64,000 bases of DNA from an uncultured Pseudomonadota bacterium (GTDB lineage Bacteria; Myxococcota_A; UBA796; SXON01). The notes below the pieces were generated by a model, which had not been told where the DNA came from, did no database searches, and saw nothing but the letters and a program-made list of their open reading frames with translations. Each line of letters starts with the position of its first letter. The first letter of the stretch is position 1. Position numbers and translations under genes: made by a program. The DNA lies in contig CAISIK010000014.1 in the NCBI GenBank assembly GCA_903885375.1, positions 124,001 to 188,000 of the forward strand. Reading direction: 5' to 3'. Below, piece by piece: positions 51,349-61,401 of the stretch.

Positions 51349-51875
51349 GCAGCCCCGACGACGACGCGCCCGAAGTCAACCTCGACGCCTTCCCCGAGCG
51401 CCACCTCGAAGGGCTCGGCGAGCGCTTCCTCAAGGCGCTCGAGGTGCGCAACGCCGGCCGGGTGGATGAAGCCACCGAGGCGCTCCTCGGAATCCTGCGC
51501 ACCGAGCCCCGACTCGCGGAGCCGCGGCTCGAACTGGGCCGCATCTACCTGGAGACCGGCCGACTGGAAGAGGCCGAGGCCGAGGCCCGCGAGGCCATCC
51601 GCATCCTCGACGCCGGGGGAACGTGGACGGAAGACGTGCCCGAGGAGATCCTGCAGGCGATGGGATGGGCGCTCCTCGGCGAAACGCTGAAGGAGCAGGC
51701 CGCCAGCGACGAGGTGGTCTTCGGCGAAGATCCAGCCCGTTTCACGGAGCTGCTCGCCCAGTCGCAAGTGGCGTTCGCTCGCGCGGCCGCGCTCGACCCG
51801 TCCGATCTCGCCAGCCTCGCCAACGCCGAGGAGCTGGCCGACATGCCGGATGCCGAAGCCGAGCCCGACAACTAG
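51345..51875 (+). CDS. TPR-repeat protein
   Basis: A 176-residue cytoplasmic protein with at least two tetratricopeptide repeats: FLKALEVRNAGRVDEATEALLGILRTEPRL and LELGRIYLETGRLEEAEAEAREAIRILDAG in separate segments. A final helix pair is rich in Ala and ends in an acidic tail (ADMPDAEAEPDN). TPRs mediate protein contacts. Its start overlaps the histidine kinase stop as ATGA, so a kinase-TPR complex is likely. No catalytic domain. Confidence 0.8.
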   Translation: MSSPDDDAPEVNLDAFPERHLEGLGERFLKALEVRNAGRVDEATEALLGILRTEPRLAEPRLELGRIYLETGRLEEAEAEAREAIRILDAGGTWTEDVPEEILQAMGWALLGETLKEQAASDEVVFGEDPARFTELLAQSQVAFARAAALDPSDLASLANAEELADMPDAEAEPDN

Positions 51876-51960
51876 GAAGGCGGCTCACGCCGATTTTGGC
51901 GCTGCAGCGATGGCCCCTCCGGGCTAAGGTGGGTCGACTCGTCGCCCCCACGGAGTGTAC

Positions 51961-54900
51961 ATGCCGCTGCTCTTCATCCCCCTTGTGCACCTGCTCGCCT
52001 GCTCGCAGAACGTGGCCGAGCCCGCGGCCGAGCCGTTGTCGCTCGCGCCCACCAGCTCGGCGGCCCGCAACGCCCCCTCGGTGCTCGATGTGGATGGTCG
52101 CGCTTTCGCCGGCTTTCAGGGCGGCTACGCGTTCGACAACGGCAAGTGGGGCCTCCGCGGCCAGCTCGATGCCGACGGCGCACACTTCGGCGCGGGAGAG
52201 AGCGCGTTCTCGCTGAACTTCGCGACGTGGGGCCGTGAAGGCGACCTCCTTCCGGTCGAGGCGGTCACGCCGGAGCTCGGCGGTTGCGGTCCGGAAGTGC
52301 TCCCGAGCGGCGATTGCAGCCGCCTCGTCGAGTTCAACCACGTCGGCGTGACGCAGTGGTGGGCCAACATCGACGCGGGCGTGGAGCAGGGGTGGACGCT
52401 CGATGAGCGCCCGGCCGGCGAAGGCCCGCTGGTGCTCAACCTCGAGGTCGAGGGGGCCGACGTGGAAGGCGACGAGTCGGAGGTCTACTTCACCACGGCC
52501 AGCGGCCAGGCCTGGCGCTACGCCAACCTCGCCGCGTGGGACAGTCGCGGCGATGCCCTCGATGCGTGGTTCGAGATCGGGGAGGATGGCGTGCGCATCG
52601 TCGTGGATGATGCCGATGCCCTCTGGCCGATCATGATCGATCCGCTGCTCACCACGGCCAGCGCCACCATGGATGGCGAGGCGGTCAACAACGCCTTCGG
52701 CTACGCGGTGGAAGCCGCGGGCGACGTGAACGGCGACGGTTTCGACGACATGATCGTCGGCGCCTACGGCTACTCCAGCAACACCGGCCGGGTCTACCTG
52801 TTCCACGGCTCCGCCTCGGGCGTGTCCACCACCGCGGCCACCACCCTCACCGGCAGCGCCGCCAGCAGCTTCTTCGGCGCCGCCGTTCGCGGCGCTGGCG
52901 ATGTCAACGGCGATGGGTACGACGATGTCATCGTGGGCGCCTACGGCCTGAGCCAGGCCACGGTGTACTTCGGCAGCAGCGCCGGCATCACCACCACCGG
53001 CGCCGTCACCCTCAGCGGGAGCAGCTCCTCCACCGGCTTCGGCGTGGGTGTGGGCGCGGCCGACGTGAACGGCGATGGCTACTCCGACGCGCTGGTGGGC
53101 GAGTACAAGTACAGCACCAACATCGGCCGCCTCAGCGTGTACCACGGCAGCGCGGCGTTCGACTCCACGGCCGACACCCAGATCGGTGGCGGCGTGGCGA
53201 GCTACTTCGGCTGGTCGGTGGATGGCGCGGGCGATGTGAACAACGACGGCTACGAGGATGTCGTGGTCGGCGCCTACTACTACAGCTCCTACAAGGGCCG
53301 GGCCTACGTGATTCACGGCGGTAGTGCCGGCCTCGACGCGGCGGCCACGACCACCCTCACGGGCGGCAGCTCCAACTACTACCTCGGCTACGACGTGGCC
53401 GGCGCGGGCGATGTCAACGGCGATGGTTACGACGACATCATCGCGAGCATGTACGGCTACGGCAGCGCGCAGGGCCGCGCGCAGGTCTACCACGGGTCTG
53501 CCGCAGGCGTGGACACCTCGGTCGACCTGAACCTCGATGGCGCCACGGCCTCCGCCGAGTACGGCTTCGCGGTGGATGGCGGGTTCGACGTGAACGGCGA
53601 CGGCTACAGCGACGTCATCGTGGGCGAGCGCAAGCAGGGCGGAAACGTGGGCGCTGCCTACGTCTATACCGGCTCCTCCTCGGGTCTCTCCTCCACCGCC
53701 GACACCACGTTCACCGGCACCGCGGGCGCGCAGTTCGGCCGCTCCGTGGCGGCGCTCGGCGATGTCAACGGCGATGGCTACGGCGATGTGGCCGCGGGCG
53801 GCAGCGCGCTCACCACGTCCACCGGTCGCGTGTGGGTCTTCCACGGCTACGCGGATGACGACGGCGATGGCTACTACGTGGGTGGCAACGGCACCGATCA
53901 GGACTGCGACGACACCGACGCCGCCATCAACCCCGGCGCCACCGAGACGGCCGGCGATGGTGTGGATCAGGACTGCGATGGCGGCGAAACCTGCTACGCC
54001 GATGCCGACAGCGACAGCTACCGCACCTCGACGACCGTGACCTCCGCCGACGAGGACTGCGCCGACGCCGGCGAGGCGCTCAGCACGGTCACCTCGGGCG
54101 ACTGCGATGATTCGCTCTCCACCGTGAACCCGGGCGCCACCGAGACCGTGGGCGACCAGGTCGACCAGAACTGCGATGGTTCGGAGACCTGCTACACCGA
54201 CGCCGACGCCGACACCTACCGCAGCAGCAGCGCCACGGTGGCCTCCGCCGACAGCGACTGCGTGGACAGCGGCGAGGCCGCCTCCACCGTCCGGAGCGGG
54301 GATTGTGACGACGCCCGCTTCTGGATCAACCCGGGTCGCCCCGAGCTCACCGGCAACAACTACGACGAGAACTGCGACGGCGCCGCCACCTGCTACAGCG
54401 ACGCCGACAACGACGGCTACACCGATCGCACCACCGTGGCGTCGGCCGACACCGACTGCGCCGACTCCGGCGAGGCGCTCTCCACCGACCCCACGGGCGA
54501 TTGCGACGACAGCAACTCCTCGATCCGCCCCGGCGGCACGGAGATCTGCGACGCCGCCGACGCCGACGAGGATTGTGACGGCGCGAGCGACGACGATGAC
54601 ACGAGCACCTCGGCCGCCAGCAAGTCGAGCTTCTACAGCGATGCCGACCTCGACACCTACGGCGATTCGGGCTCCACCGTGCTCGCGTGCGACGAGTCGG
54701 CCGGCGTGACCACCGACAGCAGCGACTGCGACGACACCGACGCCAGCGTGAACCCCGGCGCCAGCGAAGTCTGCGACCCCGCGGATGTCGACGAGAACTG
54801 CAACGGCGTCGCCGACGACTTCGACGCCTCCGCGTCGGGCACCAGCACCTGGTACGCCGATGGCGACAGCGATGCCTACGGCGATGCCGCCAGCACGGTG

Positions 54901-56337
54901 AGCAGCTGCGACCAGCCCGCGGGCTACGTGGATGTGGCCGGCGACTGCAACGATGCCTCCGGCACCGTGAACCCCGGCGCCTCCGAAACGGTGGGCGACG
55001 CGATCGACGCCGACTGCGATGGCACCGAGCTCTGCTACGAGGATGGCGACAGCGACAGCTACCACAACAACGTGGTCGTCTCCTCGGCCGACGTCGACTG
55101 CGCCGGCGCCGGCGAGCTCGGCTACACGGCCGTGGATGGCGACTGCAACGACGCCGACGCCAGCGTGAACCCCGGCGCCACCGAGACCGCGGGCGACGAG
55201 GTGGACTCCGACTGTGATGGCACCGAGCTCTGCTTCACCGACGCCGACCTCGATGGTTACTCCAGCAGCGACGGCGCCACCGTGAGCTCCGCCGACATCG
55301 ACTGCACCGCCTCCGGCGAGGCCTCGGCCCTCACGCCGGCCGGCGACTGCGACGATGCCGACGTGGCCTACAACCCCGGCGCGCCCGAAGCCTGCGACGA
55401 CACGGTCGACTACAACTGCGATGGCAGCGTGTCCTACGAGGACAACGACGGCGACGGCGTGGCGGCCTGCAACGACTGCGACGATGCCAACTCGCTCGCC
55501 TACCCGGGCGCGGTGGAAGTGGTCGGCAACGGTGTAGACGAGGACTGCGACGGCGGCGAGCTCTGCTACGTGGACAACGACGGCGACGGCGCCCGCGTGG
55601 ACGACACCACGGTGGTCTCCTCCGATGCCGCGTGTGATGCCGCTGGCGAAGCCGGCGACACCTCCGTGTCGGGCGACTGCAACGACGCCGACCCCGCCTA
55701 CTTCCCCGGCGCGCTCGAAGAGGACTGCACCGATCCCAACGACTACAACTGCGACGGCTCGGTCGGCTACGCCGACTCCGACGGCGACGGTTGGGTGGCC
55801 TGCGAGGAGTGCGACGATCTCAACGCCCTCATCAACCCCGACGGCGTGGAGGTCTGCAACGAGGCCGACGACGACTGCAACGGCGCGGTGGATGATGGCG
55901 CCTTCGATGCGAGCGAGTGGTACGCGGACGAGGACTCCGACAGCTACGGCAACGCGGAGATCAGCACCCTGAGCTGCGGCCAGCCCACCGGGTACGTGTC
56001 CGACAGCAGCGACTGCGACGACGCCACGAACTCCGTGCACCCCGGTGCCGAAGAGGTCGCGAACGACGGCGTGGACCAGGACTGCGACGGCGCCGACCTC
56101 GAGGACACCGGCGACACGGGCGACACCGGCGACACGGGTGACACCGGCAGCACCGACACGGGCGACACCGGCACCGACGAGCCGGGACCGATCGACACGG
56201 GCAACGGTGGCGACACCGACGACGTGGCGGGCGGCGGCGGCTGCGGCTGCGACACGCCGGATGGCAGCGGCGCGGCCGCCGGGGCGGCCCTCGTGCTCGC
56301 CGGTCTGGCAGTCTCGCGTCGCCGTCGGATGAAGTAG
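51961..56337 (+). CDS. Giant FG-GAP / MopE-repeat surface protein with a MYXO-CTERM-like tail
   Basis: A 1458-residue protein: lipoprotein-like leader (LLACSQN), then an N-terminal globular region to about 230. About seven FG-GAP integrin-like repeats follow, each with [16 protein letters not shown], forming a probable seven-bladed propeller (about 230-640). Then come about a dozen MopE-type metal-binding units (DCDDTDA..NPGATE..D..D.DCDG). The end is a DTG repeat, a Gly/Cys segment GGGGCGCDT, a hydrophobic helix and RRRRMK, resembling MYXO-CTERM. ATG 51961 has CGGAG seven bases upstream. Calcium or copper binding and display on the surface are inferred. Confidence 0.88.
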   Translation: MPLLFIPLVHLLACSQNVAEPAAEPLSLAPTSSAARNAPSVLDVDGRAFAGFQGGYAFDNGKWGLRGQLDADGAHFGAGESAFSLNFATWGREGDLLPVEAVTPELGGCGPEVLPSGDCSRLVEFNHVGVTQWWANIDAGVEQGWTLDERPAGEGPLVLNLEVEGADVEGDESEVYFTTASGQAWRYANLAAWDSRGDALDAWFEIGEDGVRIVVDDADALWPIMIDPLLTTASATMDGEAVNNAFGYAVEAAGDVNGDGFDDMIVGAYGYSSNTGRVYLFHGSASGVSTTAATTLTGSAASSFFGAAVRGAGDVNGDGYDDVIVGAYGLSQATVYFGSSAGITTTGAVTLSGSSSSTGFGVGVGAADVNGDGYSDALVGEYKYSTNIGRLSVYHGSAAFDSTADTQIGGGVASYFGWSVDGAGDVNNDGYEDVVVGAYYYSSYKGRAYVIHGGSAGLDAAATTTLTGGSSNYYLGYDVAGAGDVNGDGYDDIIASMYGYGSAQGRAQVYHGSAAGVDTSVDLNLDGATASAEYGFAVDGGFDVNGDGYSDVIVGERKQGGNVGAAYVYTGSSSGLSSTADTTFTGTAGAQFGRSVAALGDVNGDGYGDVAAGGSALTTSTGRVWVFHGYADDDGDGYYVGGNGTDQDCDDTDAAINPGATETAGDGVDQDCDGGETCYADADSDSYRTSTTVTSADEDCADAGEALSTVTSGDCDDSLSTVNPGATETVGDQVDQNCDGSETCYTDADADTYRSSSATVASADSDCVDSGEAASTVRSGDCDDARFWINPGRPELTGNNYDENCDGAATCYSDADNDGYTDRTTVASADTDCADSGEALSTDPTGDCDDSNSSIRPGGTEICDAADADEDCDGASDDDDTSTSAASKSSFYSDADLDTYGDSGSTVLACDESAGVTTDSSDCDDTDASVNPGASEVCDPADVDENCNGVADDFDASASGTSTWYADGDSDAYGDAASTVSSCDQPAGYVDVAGDCNDASGTVNPGASETVGDAIDADCDGTELCYEDGDSDSYHNNVVVSSADVDCAGAGELGYTAVDGDCNDADASVNPGATETAGDEVDSDCDGTELCFTDADLDGYSSSDGATVSSADIDCTASGEASALTPAGDCDDADVAYNPGAPEACDDTVDYNCDGSVSYEDNDGDGVAACNDCDDANSLAYPGAVEVVGNGVDEDCDGGELCYVDNDGDGARVDDTTVVSSDAACDAAGEAGDTSVSGDCNDADPAYFPGALEEDCTDPNDYNCDGSVGYADSDGDGWVACEECDDLNALINPDGVEVCNEADDDCNGAVDDGAFDASEWYADEDSDSYGNAEISTLSCGQPTGYVSDSSDCDDATNSVHPGAEEVANDGVDQDCDGADLEDTGDTGDTGDTGDTGSTDTGDTGTDEPGPIDTGNGGDTDDVAGGGGCGCDTPDGSGAAAGAALVLAGLAVSRRRRMK
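56104..56148 (+). repeat. Five tandem 9-base gacacsggy units (Asp-Thr-Gly)
   Basis: Five contiguous 9-base units in frame within the giant FG-GAP protein gene, followed by interrupted copies to about 56178. They code a flexible acidic DTG linker before the C-terminal sorting-type tail. Copy number may vary. Confidence 0.75.
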
Positions 56338-56341
56338 TCCC

Positions 56342-58261
56342 GTGGCGCGTGCCGTGGCGCATGCGCCTTTCCTGCCGATGACGCGCGAGGAAGCCGGCGG
56401 CGACCTCGACGTCATCCTCGTGACGGGCGATGCCTACGTGGATCACAACACGTTCGGCGTCGCCCTGATCGGTCGCTGGCTGGAGGCGCACGGCTTCTCG
56501 GTGGGCGTGATCTCCCAGCCGGACTGGGACGACGTCGACGCGTACCGTGTGCTCGGCCGTCCCCGGCTCTTCTTCGGCGTGACCTCGGGCCAGATGGACT
56601 CGATGGTCAACCACTACACCGCGGCGCGGCGCATCCGGAACGATGACGCCTACAGCCCCGGCGGCGAGGCCGGCCGCCGGCCCGACCGCGCGTGCATCGC
56701 CTATGCCAACCGCGCCAAGCAGGCCTTCCCGGGCGTGCCCGTGGTGCTCGGCGGCGTGGAAGCCTCCTTGCGTCGTTTCGCCCACTTCGACTACTGGCAG
56801 GACCGCCTCCGTCGCAGCATCCTGCTCGACGCGAAGGCCGACCTGCTGGTGTACGGCATGGGCGAGCTGGCGGTGGTGGAGATCGCCGAGCGGCTCGCCG
56901 CGGGCAAGGGCATCGATGGGTGCCGGGACATCCCGGGAACCGCGTGGGCCCTCGGCATGAAGACGCCGCGCCCCGACATGGCGGTGCTCGAGGTGCCGAG
57001 CTTCGAGCAGTGCGTGGCCGATCCCGCATCCTTCAACCGGCTCACGGTGATGATGTACCGGGAGTCGAACCCGAGCTGCGCCGAGGCCCTCGTTCAGTCC
57101 CATGGCGACCGCGCCGTGTGGTGCAACCCGCCGGGGCGCATCCTCGAGAGCCACGAGCTCGACCGGCTCTACGAGCTCCCCTACGCCAACGCGGCGCACC
57201 CGGCGTACCGGGCGCCCATCCCCGCCTTCGAGAGCATCCGCGGCAGCATCACCGTGAATCGCGGCTGCTCTGGCGGGTGCAGCTTCTGCGCGCTCACCCT
57301 GCACCAGGGGAAGGACGTGGTCAGCCGCAGCAAGCCCAGCGTGATGCGCGAGGTGAAGGGGCTTGTGCAGCAGAAGGGCTTCAACGGCGTCATCAGCGAC
57401 CTCGGCGGCCCGACCGCGAACATGTTCCACATGCGGTGCAAAGACGAAGCCGCGAACGCGGTCTGTCGCCGGGTGTCCTGCCTGCATCCGGTGCGGTGCA
57501 AGCACTACGGCACCGACCACAAGCCCTTCGTCGACCTGCTGCGCGAGGTGAGGACCCTCCCCGGCGTGAAGCGGGTCTTCGTGAACTCGGGCCTGCGCTA
57601 CGACCTGGCCGCGCTCGATGGTGAGGTGGTGGAGGAGATCGCCCGCTACCACGTATCGGGCACGCTCACGACAGCGCCGGAGCACGTGTCGTCGCGCGCG
57701 CTGCACCACATGCGGAAGCCGGAGATCACCCACTTCGCCGAGTTCATCCGCCGGTTCGAGGCGGCTTCGGCCGAGGCGGGCAAGAAGCAGTTCATCGTGC
57801 CCTACTTCCAGTGCGGCCACCCGGGCACGGGCCCGGAAGAGGCCATCGAGCTGGCGGTCTACATGAAGCGGAACAACCTCCGCTGCAGGCAGGTCCAGCT
57901 CTTCATGCCCACGCCCGGAACCATCAGCACCGCGATGTACTACACGGGCATCGACCCCTACACGAAGGTGCCCGTGGCCGTGGCGCGAGGCCACAAGGAG
58001 CGCGCCCGTCAGCGCGCGCTCATGTTCTGGTGGAAGCGTGAGGAGTGGCCGGCGGTGCGGGAGGCGCTCCAGACCTGGAATCGGCGCGACCTCATCGGCA
58101 TGGGCCCCGATTGCCTCGTTCCCCCCGGCCCCGCGCGCGGAAACTGGCAACGGGGGCCGCGCCCCGGCGACTCCACCGGCATGGGGATGCAGGTGGAGCG
58201 CGCCAGCCGCGAGGAGATCGACGAAGCCCGGTGGGAGGGGCTCGCCGGCTCGGCGACCTGA
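56342..58261 (+). CDS. ygiQ: YgiQ-family radical SAM protein
   Basis: A 639-residue protein of the YgiQ/UPF0313 family. The N-terminal part is B12-binding-like ([34 protein letters not shown] as separate blocks). The radical SAM cluster is [13 protein letters not shown] (CxxxCxxC), followed by [10 protein letters not shown] and HPVRCKHYG, and the domain continues with [13 protein letters not shown] and [21 protein letters not shown]. Its biochemical role is not known; it is widespread and single-copy. Full length for the family. It lies 4 bases after the giant surface gene, and its stop shares a base with the next start (TGATG). Confidence 0.92.
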   Translation: MARAVAHAPFLPMTREEAGGDLDVILVTGDAYVDHNTFGVALIGRWLEAHGFSVGVISQPDWDDVDAYRVLGRPRLFFGVTSGQMDSMVNHYTAARRIRNDDAYSPGGEAGRRPDRACIAYANRAKQAFPGVPVVLGGVEASLRRFAHFDYWQDRLRRSILLDAKADLLVYGMGELAVVEIAERLAAGKGIDGCRDIPGTAWALGMKTPRPDMAVLEVPSFEQCVADPASFNRLTVMMYRESNPSCAEALVQSHGDRAVWCNPPGRILESHELDRLYELPYANAAHPAYRAPIPAFESIRGSITVNRGCSGGCSFCALTLHQGKDVVSRSKPSVMREVKGLVQQKGFNGVISDLGGPTANMFHMRCKDEAANAVCRRVSCLHPVRCKHYGTDHKPFVDLLREVRTLPGVKRVFVNSGLRYDLAALDGEVVEEIARYHVSGTLTTAPEHVSSRALHHMRKPEITHFAEFIRRFEAASAEAGKKQFIVPYFQCGHPGTGPEEAIELAVYMKRNNLRCRQVQLFMPTPGTISTAMYYTGIDPYTKVPVAVARGHKERARQRALMFWWKREEWPAVREALQTWNRRDLIGMGPDCLVPPGPARGNWQRGPRPGDSTGMGMQVERASREEIDEARWEGLAGSAT

Positions 58262-58905
58262 TGGACTGGGCGCCCCGCGAGGGCGAGCGGCTCGAATACG
58301 TAGCCACCTGGAACGGCCTCGAAGCCGGGCGGGCCGTGGCGGAGACGCATGCGGACGGCGCGCACTGGACCACCAAGGTGGAGAGCCGCTCCGCCGACTG
58401 GCTCGCGTTCCTCTACCCGGTGAACGACGTGGTCACGTCGGTGTGGGCGCTCGATGGCGGGAGCGTTTCTTACACCACGCGCTACCGGGAGGGCGGGTTC
58501 CAGCAGGACCAGGTCCTTCGGTTCGGGGTGGGCAGCGTGGCGGTGGACCGACGCCAGTACGTGCGTGGCGCGTGGAAGGACTCCTCCGCCACCATCCTCG
58601 CCCCCGAAGGCGCCGACGACCCACTCTCGGCCGTCCTGCACCTGCGCTCGGGGGGCCCGGGCGACCGCCGGCTCGACGTGGTGGCTGGGCGCCGGAGCGT
58701 GCCCGTCTACGTGAGCGACGCGGGCCTCGACGCCGTGGAGGGCCGCTCCGCGCGGCGCTACGAGCTCCGCACCCGCGACGAGGGGGTCCTGCGCGACCGC
58801 ATCACCGCCTGGATCACCGAGGACGAGGCGCGCATCCCCGCGAAGGCAGTCGTGCACACCCGCGCGGGCGCCGTCACCGTGACGTGGGTGCCACCCGCTC
58901 GATGA
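58261..58905 (+). CDS. DUF3108-like protein
   Basis: A 214-residue protein with beta-rich sequence of DUF3108 type: GERLEYVATWNGLEAGRAVAE, WLAFLYPVNDVVTSVWALDGG, VRFGVG-like and DPLSAVLHLRS (the conserved DPLS.. turn), ending ITAWITEDEARIPAKAVV. DUF3108 proteins are usually periplasmic; no leader is visible here, so either the start is further upstream within ygiQ or the protein is cytoplasmic. It overlaps ygiQ (TGATG) and its last 32 bases overlap the convergent HEAT-cyclophilin gene. Confidence 0.75.
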   Translation: MDWAPREGERLEYVATWNGLEAGRAVAETHADGAHWTTKVESRSADWLAFLYPVNDVVTSVWALDGGSVSYTTRYREGGFQQDQVLRFGVGSVAVDRRQYVRGAWKDSSATILAPEGADDPLSAVLHLRSGGPGDRRLDVVAGRRSVPVYVSDAGLDAVEGRSARRYELRTRDEGVLRDRITAWITEDEARIPAKAVVHTRAGAVTVTWVPPAR

Positions 58906-60811
58906 TCACGGACTCGATGACGTCTTCCGTGTCGATGCTGCGGGCGGTGGAGAGCCCGGAGACGAGGCGCCCGAAGACGGTGTAGCCGAAGTCGAGGTGG
59001 GGCTGCGGCGAGGTGGTGATGAACCACTGGCTGCTGCCCGTGTCGGGGCCGGACAGGGCCATGCCGACGGTGCCTGCGGTGTAGGGCTCGGTGGAGAGCT
59101 CGTCGGGGATGACGCCCTCGGAGCCGCCCCAGCCATCGCCGCGGGGATCGCCCGTCTGGATCACGAAGTCGGAGACGACGCGGTGGAAGGTGAGGCCGTT
59201 GAAGTAGCCAGACTCCGCCAGGGTGGCGAAGTTCCACACGGTGAGCGGGGCCACGTCGGGGAGGAGCTGGATGCGCAGCTCGCCCTCGCTGGTCATCACG
59301 CGGGCGGAGCGGATGAGATCGACCTCCGCGAGGGTGGGCAGCGCCCGCACGGGATGGCGCCGATTCGGCGGGTCGGCGCCCACCGTGACGCGCAGCCGGG
59401 GAACGGCCTCCGACAGCTCGGGCAGCCACAACCACTGCTTGAGGGCCGACTTGGCGTCGGGGTTCGCGCGGGGGAGACGGCCGGTGGTGTAGAGCGCATC
59501 GAGCGCGCGCACGGCGGCGACTCCGGCAGCCCGGCTCGTGTCCTTGCCGTTGAGGATGGCGAGCAGCGGCCGCTCAAAGGAGGGGTCGGGGTGAAGGACG
59601 GCCGACTCGGCGGCGGCGGCGGCGATCACCCCGTCGGAGGCGGCGAGGAGCTCGGAGATTTCGTTGGGGCGCGGGGGAGTGGCCTCATCGAGCAGGACCC
59701 CCGTGGCGGCGCTGCGCAGGCGGGCATCGCGGTGGCGCAACGCCACCCGCAGGAGCCGCGGCCGCGACTTCATCGACTCCACCGAGGCGATGCGCACCGC
59801 GAGGGGTTGGCCGTCCTTCTGGTACTCCTCGGCGGGGGAGGGGAGCTTCCCGCGCTTGGCGAGGGCTTCCAGGGCGGCGGCGCGCTCGGCGGGGGCGCCA
59901 TGGGCGAGGGCCGCGAGGAGCGGCGCATCCTGCACATCGGCGCAGTCGGCGGCGGCACGAACGGCGTCGGTACGGACGCCCGGCGACTCGTCGGCGAGCA
60001 GCGGGCCGAGCACGCCCGGCACGCATCCCGACTTCGAGAGCGCCCGCACGGCCGCGAGGCGCACCTCGGCCGCATCATCGCGGGCCGCGGCAGCGAGGAA
60101 CTCGGGCGCGCCGGGCTGTTCGCCCACGGCGCGGACCAACCACGCCCGGATCCGGGCATCCCCATCCTTGAGCGCCATCTTGCGGAGGCGCGCCACGAGG
60201 GCCGCCGGCGGCGAGACGAGCGCGGTGCGGGAGAGGGCCCACGCCGCCCGATGCCGGCTCTCGTCGAAGAAGGTGGCCCGCTGGCCGGGCCCGCCGCGGG
60301 AGATCGGGAACCGGCCAATCACGTCGACCAGCGCGGTCACGGTCTCGGGGCTGCCGGCGCTGGCCACCTTGCGAACGCCCATCCGGCCGAGCGCCGTCGC
60401 GGCTTCGACCACGTGCGGGCCGGCGAGGGCCTCGACCAGGCGGGACGCATCCTCCAGCTCGCCCACGCGCCCCAGCGCCACCACGAGCGCGGCCTGCACT
60501 CGCGGGTCGGCTTCCAGACGGAGCCGCGCGCGCAGGAGGCCAACGCTATCGGGAGAGGCGCCGAGCGCTACGGCCGCGGCCTCGCGCACGGCGGGGTCGC
60601 TGTCGGCGGACAAGCCGGCCAGTTCGGTGGCCGTGGCGTGGAGGCGGCCGGCGGCGGTGGCCGCGCGGGCGCGGATGGCGGGATCGGCGTCGGCAAAACT
60701 CGCGGCGAGGGCCGAGACCGGCAGTCGGTGGACCTCCACCTGCCAGATCAGCTCGGCCGCGGGGCCCGGAGCCGCGAGCGCGAAGGCCGCGATGAGGTGC
60801 AAAACGCCCAC
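58874..60811 (-). CDS. HEAT-repeat protein fused to a cyclophilin-type isomerase
   Basis: A 645-residue exported protein (leader MGVLHLIAAFALAAPGPAA). Residues about 40-460 are HEAT-like helical repeats (ARAATAAGRLHATATELAGL, VREAAAVALGAS, VRLAAVRALSKSG, VRTDAVRAAADCA). Residues about 490-640 are a cyclophilin domain with the isomerase signature: GLTFHRVVSDFVIQTGDPRGDGWGG, TVGMALSGPDTGSSQWFITTSPQPHLD and YTVFGRLVSGL. The active-site Arg, Phe and Gln of cyclophilins are present. Probably a periplasmic folding factor with a scaffold for clients. It converges with the DUF3108 gene with a 32-base overlap. Confidence 0.9.
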   Translation of the reverse strand: MGVLHLIAAFALAAPGPAAELIWQVEVHRLPVSALAASFADADPAIRARAATAAGRLHATATELAGLSADSDPAVREAAAVALGASPDSVGLLRARLRLEADPRVQAALVVALGRVGELEDASRLVEALAGPHVVEAATALGRMGVRKVASAGSPETVTALVDVIGRFPISRGGPGQRATFFDESRHRAAWALSRTALVSPPAALVARLRKMALKDGDARIRAWLVRAVGEQPGAPEFLAAAARDDAAEVRLAAVRALSKSGCVPGVLGPLLADESPGVRTDAVRAAADCADVQDAPLLAALAHGAPAERAAALEALAKRGKLPSPAEEYQKDGQPLAVRIASVESMKSRPRLLRVALRHRDARLRSAATGVLLDEATPPRPNEISELLAASDGVIAAAAAESAVLHPDPSFERPLLAILNGKDTSRAAGVAAVRALDALYTTGRLPRANPDAKSALKQWLWLPELSEAVPRLRVTVGADPPNRRHPVRALPTLAEVDLIRSARVMTSEGELRIQLLPDVAPLTVWNFATLAESGYFNGLTFHRVVSDFVIQTGDPRGDGWGGSEGVIPDELSTEPYTAGTVGMALSGPDTGSSQWFITTSPQPHLDFGYTVFGRLVSGLSTARSIDTEDVIESVIIERVAPTSR

Positions 60812-60831
60812 GTCCGGCGTACGTCACCCGG

Positions 60832-61392
60832 ATGAAGGACTCGGGCAAGCCCGTCGATACCATTGCCGCCGCGCTGGCGGCCCGAAGCCGGGGCGAGGTG
60901 AAGCAGGCCGGGGCGTGGCTCGACCGCGCGGACGGCGAGGTGAGGCGTGCCCTCGTGGAGCGCGCCATGGCCACCGGCGCGGCCGTGCCCGAGGACTGGG
61001 AGGAGCTCGACGGAAAGCGCCTCCTGCGGGCGCTGCTCGCCCGCGAGGAGGAGGCGCGGGAGCGCACCACGCCCATCGCCCGTGACGAGGCCTTCGTGTG
61101 CGCCAACTGCGCGCGCGAGGTCCCGGCCGGCGGCCGGCGGCCGCGGGACCACTGCCCCTGGTGCCTCCGCTCCCTGCACGTGGATGTGGTCCCGGGCGAC
61201 CGCGCGGCCGGATGCGGCGGGCTGCTCGTGCCCATCGCGCTGGAGCAGGGGCGGAAGGGGATGAGCCTGCGCTACCGCTGCGCGCGGTGCGGCGAGGAGC
61301 GGCGGAACCGGGTGCTCGACGACGTGGACCCCCCCGACTCCCAGATCGCGCTGCTTGCCCTCGTGCGGGCCCGGGCGCACCCGCCGGATTAG
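60832..61392 (+). CDS. RNHCP-domain zinc protein
   Basis: A 186-residue protein. Residues about 10-85 are a helical segment. The C-terminal part is an RNHCP domain: FVCANCAREV, RRPRDHCPWCLRSLHVDVVPGDRAAGCGG and RYRCARCGEERRNRVLDD. The three Cys-x-x-Cys pairs and the HCPWC core would bind zinc. Domains of this type are linked with ribosomal or RNA proteins; role here not known. It lies 9 bases before ftsH and may share its transcript. Confidence 0.85.
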   Translation: MKDSGKPVDTIAAALAARSRGEVKQAGAWLDRADGEVRRALVERAMATGAAVPEDWEELDGKRLLRALLAREEEARERTTPIARDEAFVCANCAREVPAGGRRPRDHCPWCLRSLHVDVVPGDRAAGCGGLLVPIALEQGRKGMSLRYRCARCGEERRNRVLDDVDPPDSQIALLALVRARAHPPD

Positions 61393-61401
61393 CGTCCGGC
61401 C

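Noticed and set aside
51742..56415. A 1557-codon open frame on the minus strand, antisense to the FG-GAP/MopE giant gene.
   Set aside because: Same artefact: biased codons of the repeats keep the opposite frame open and give a Val/Gly/Ala/His periodic product. The plus-strand protein has a leader, propeller repeats and tail.
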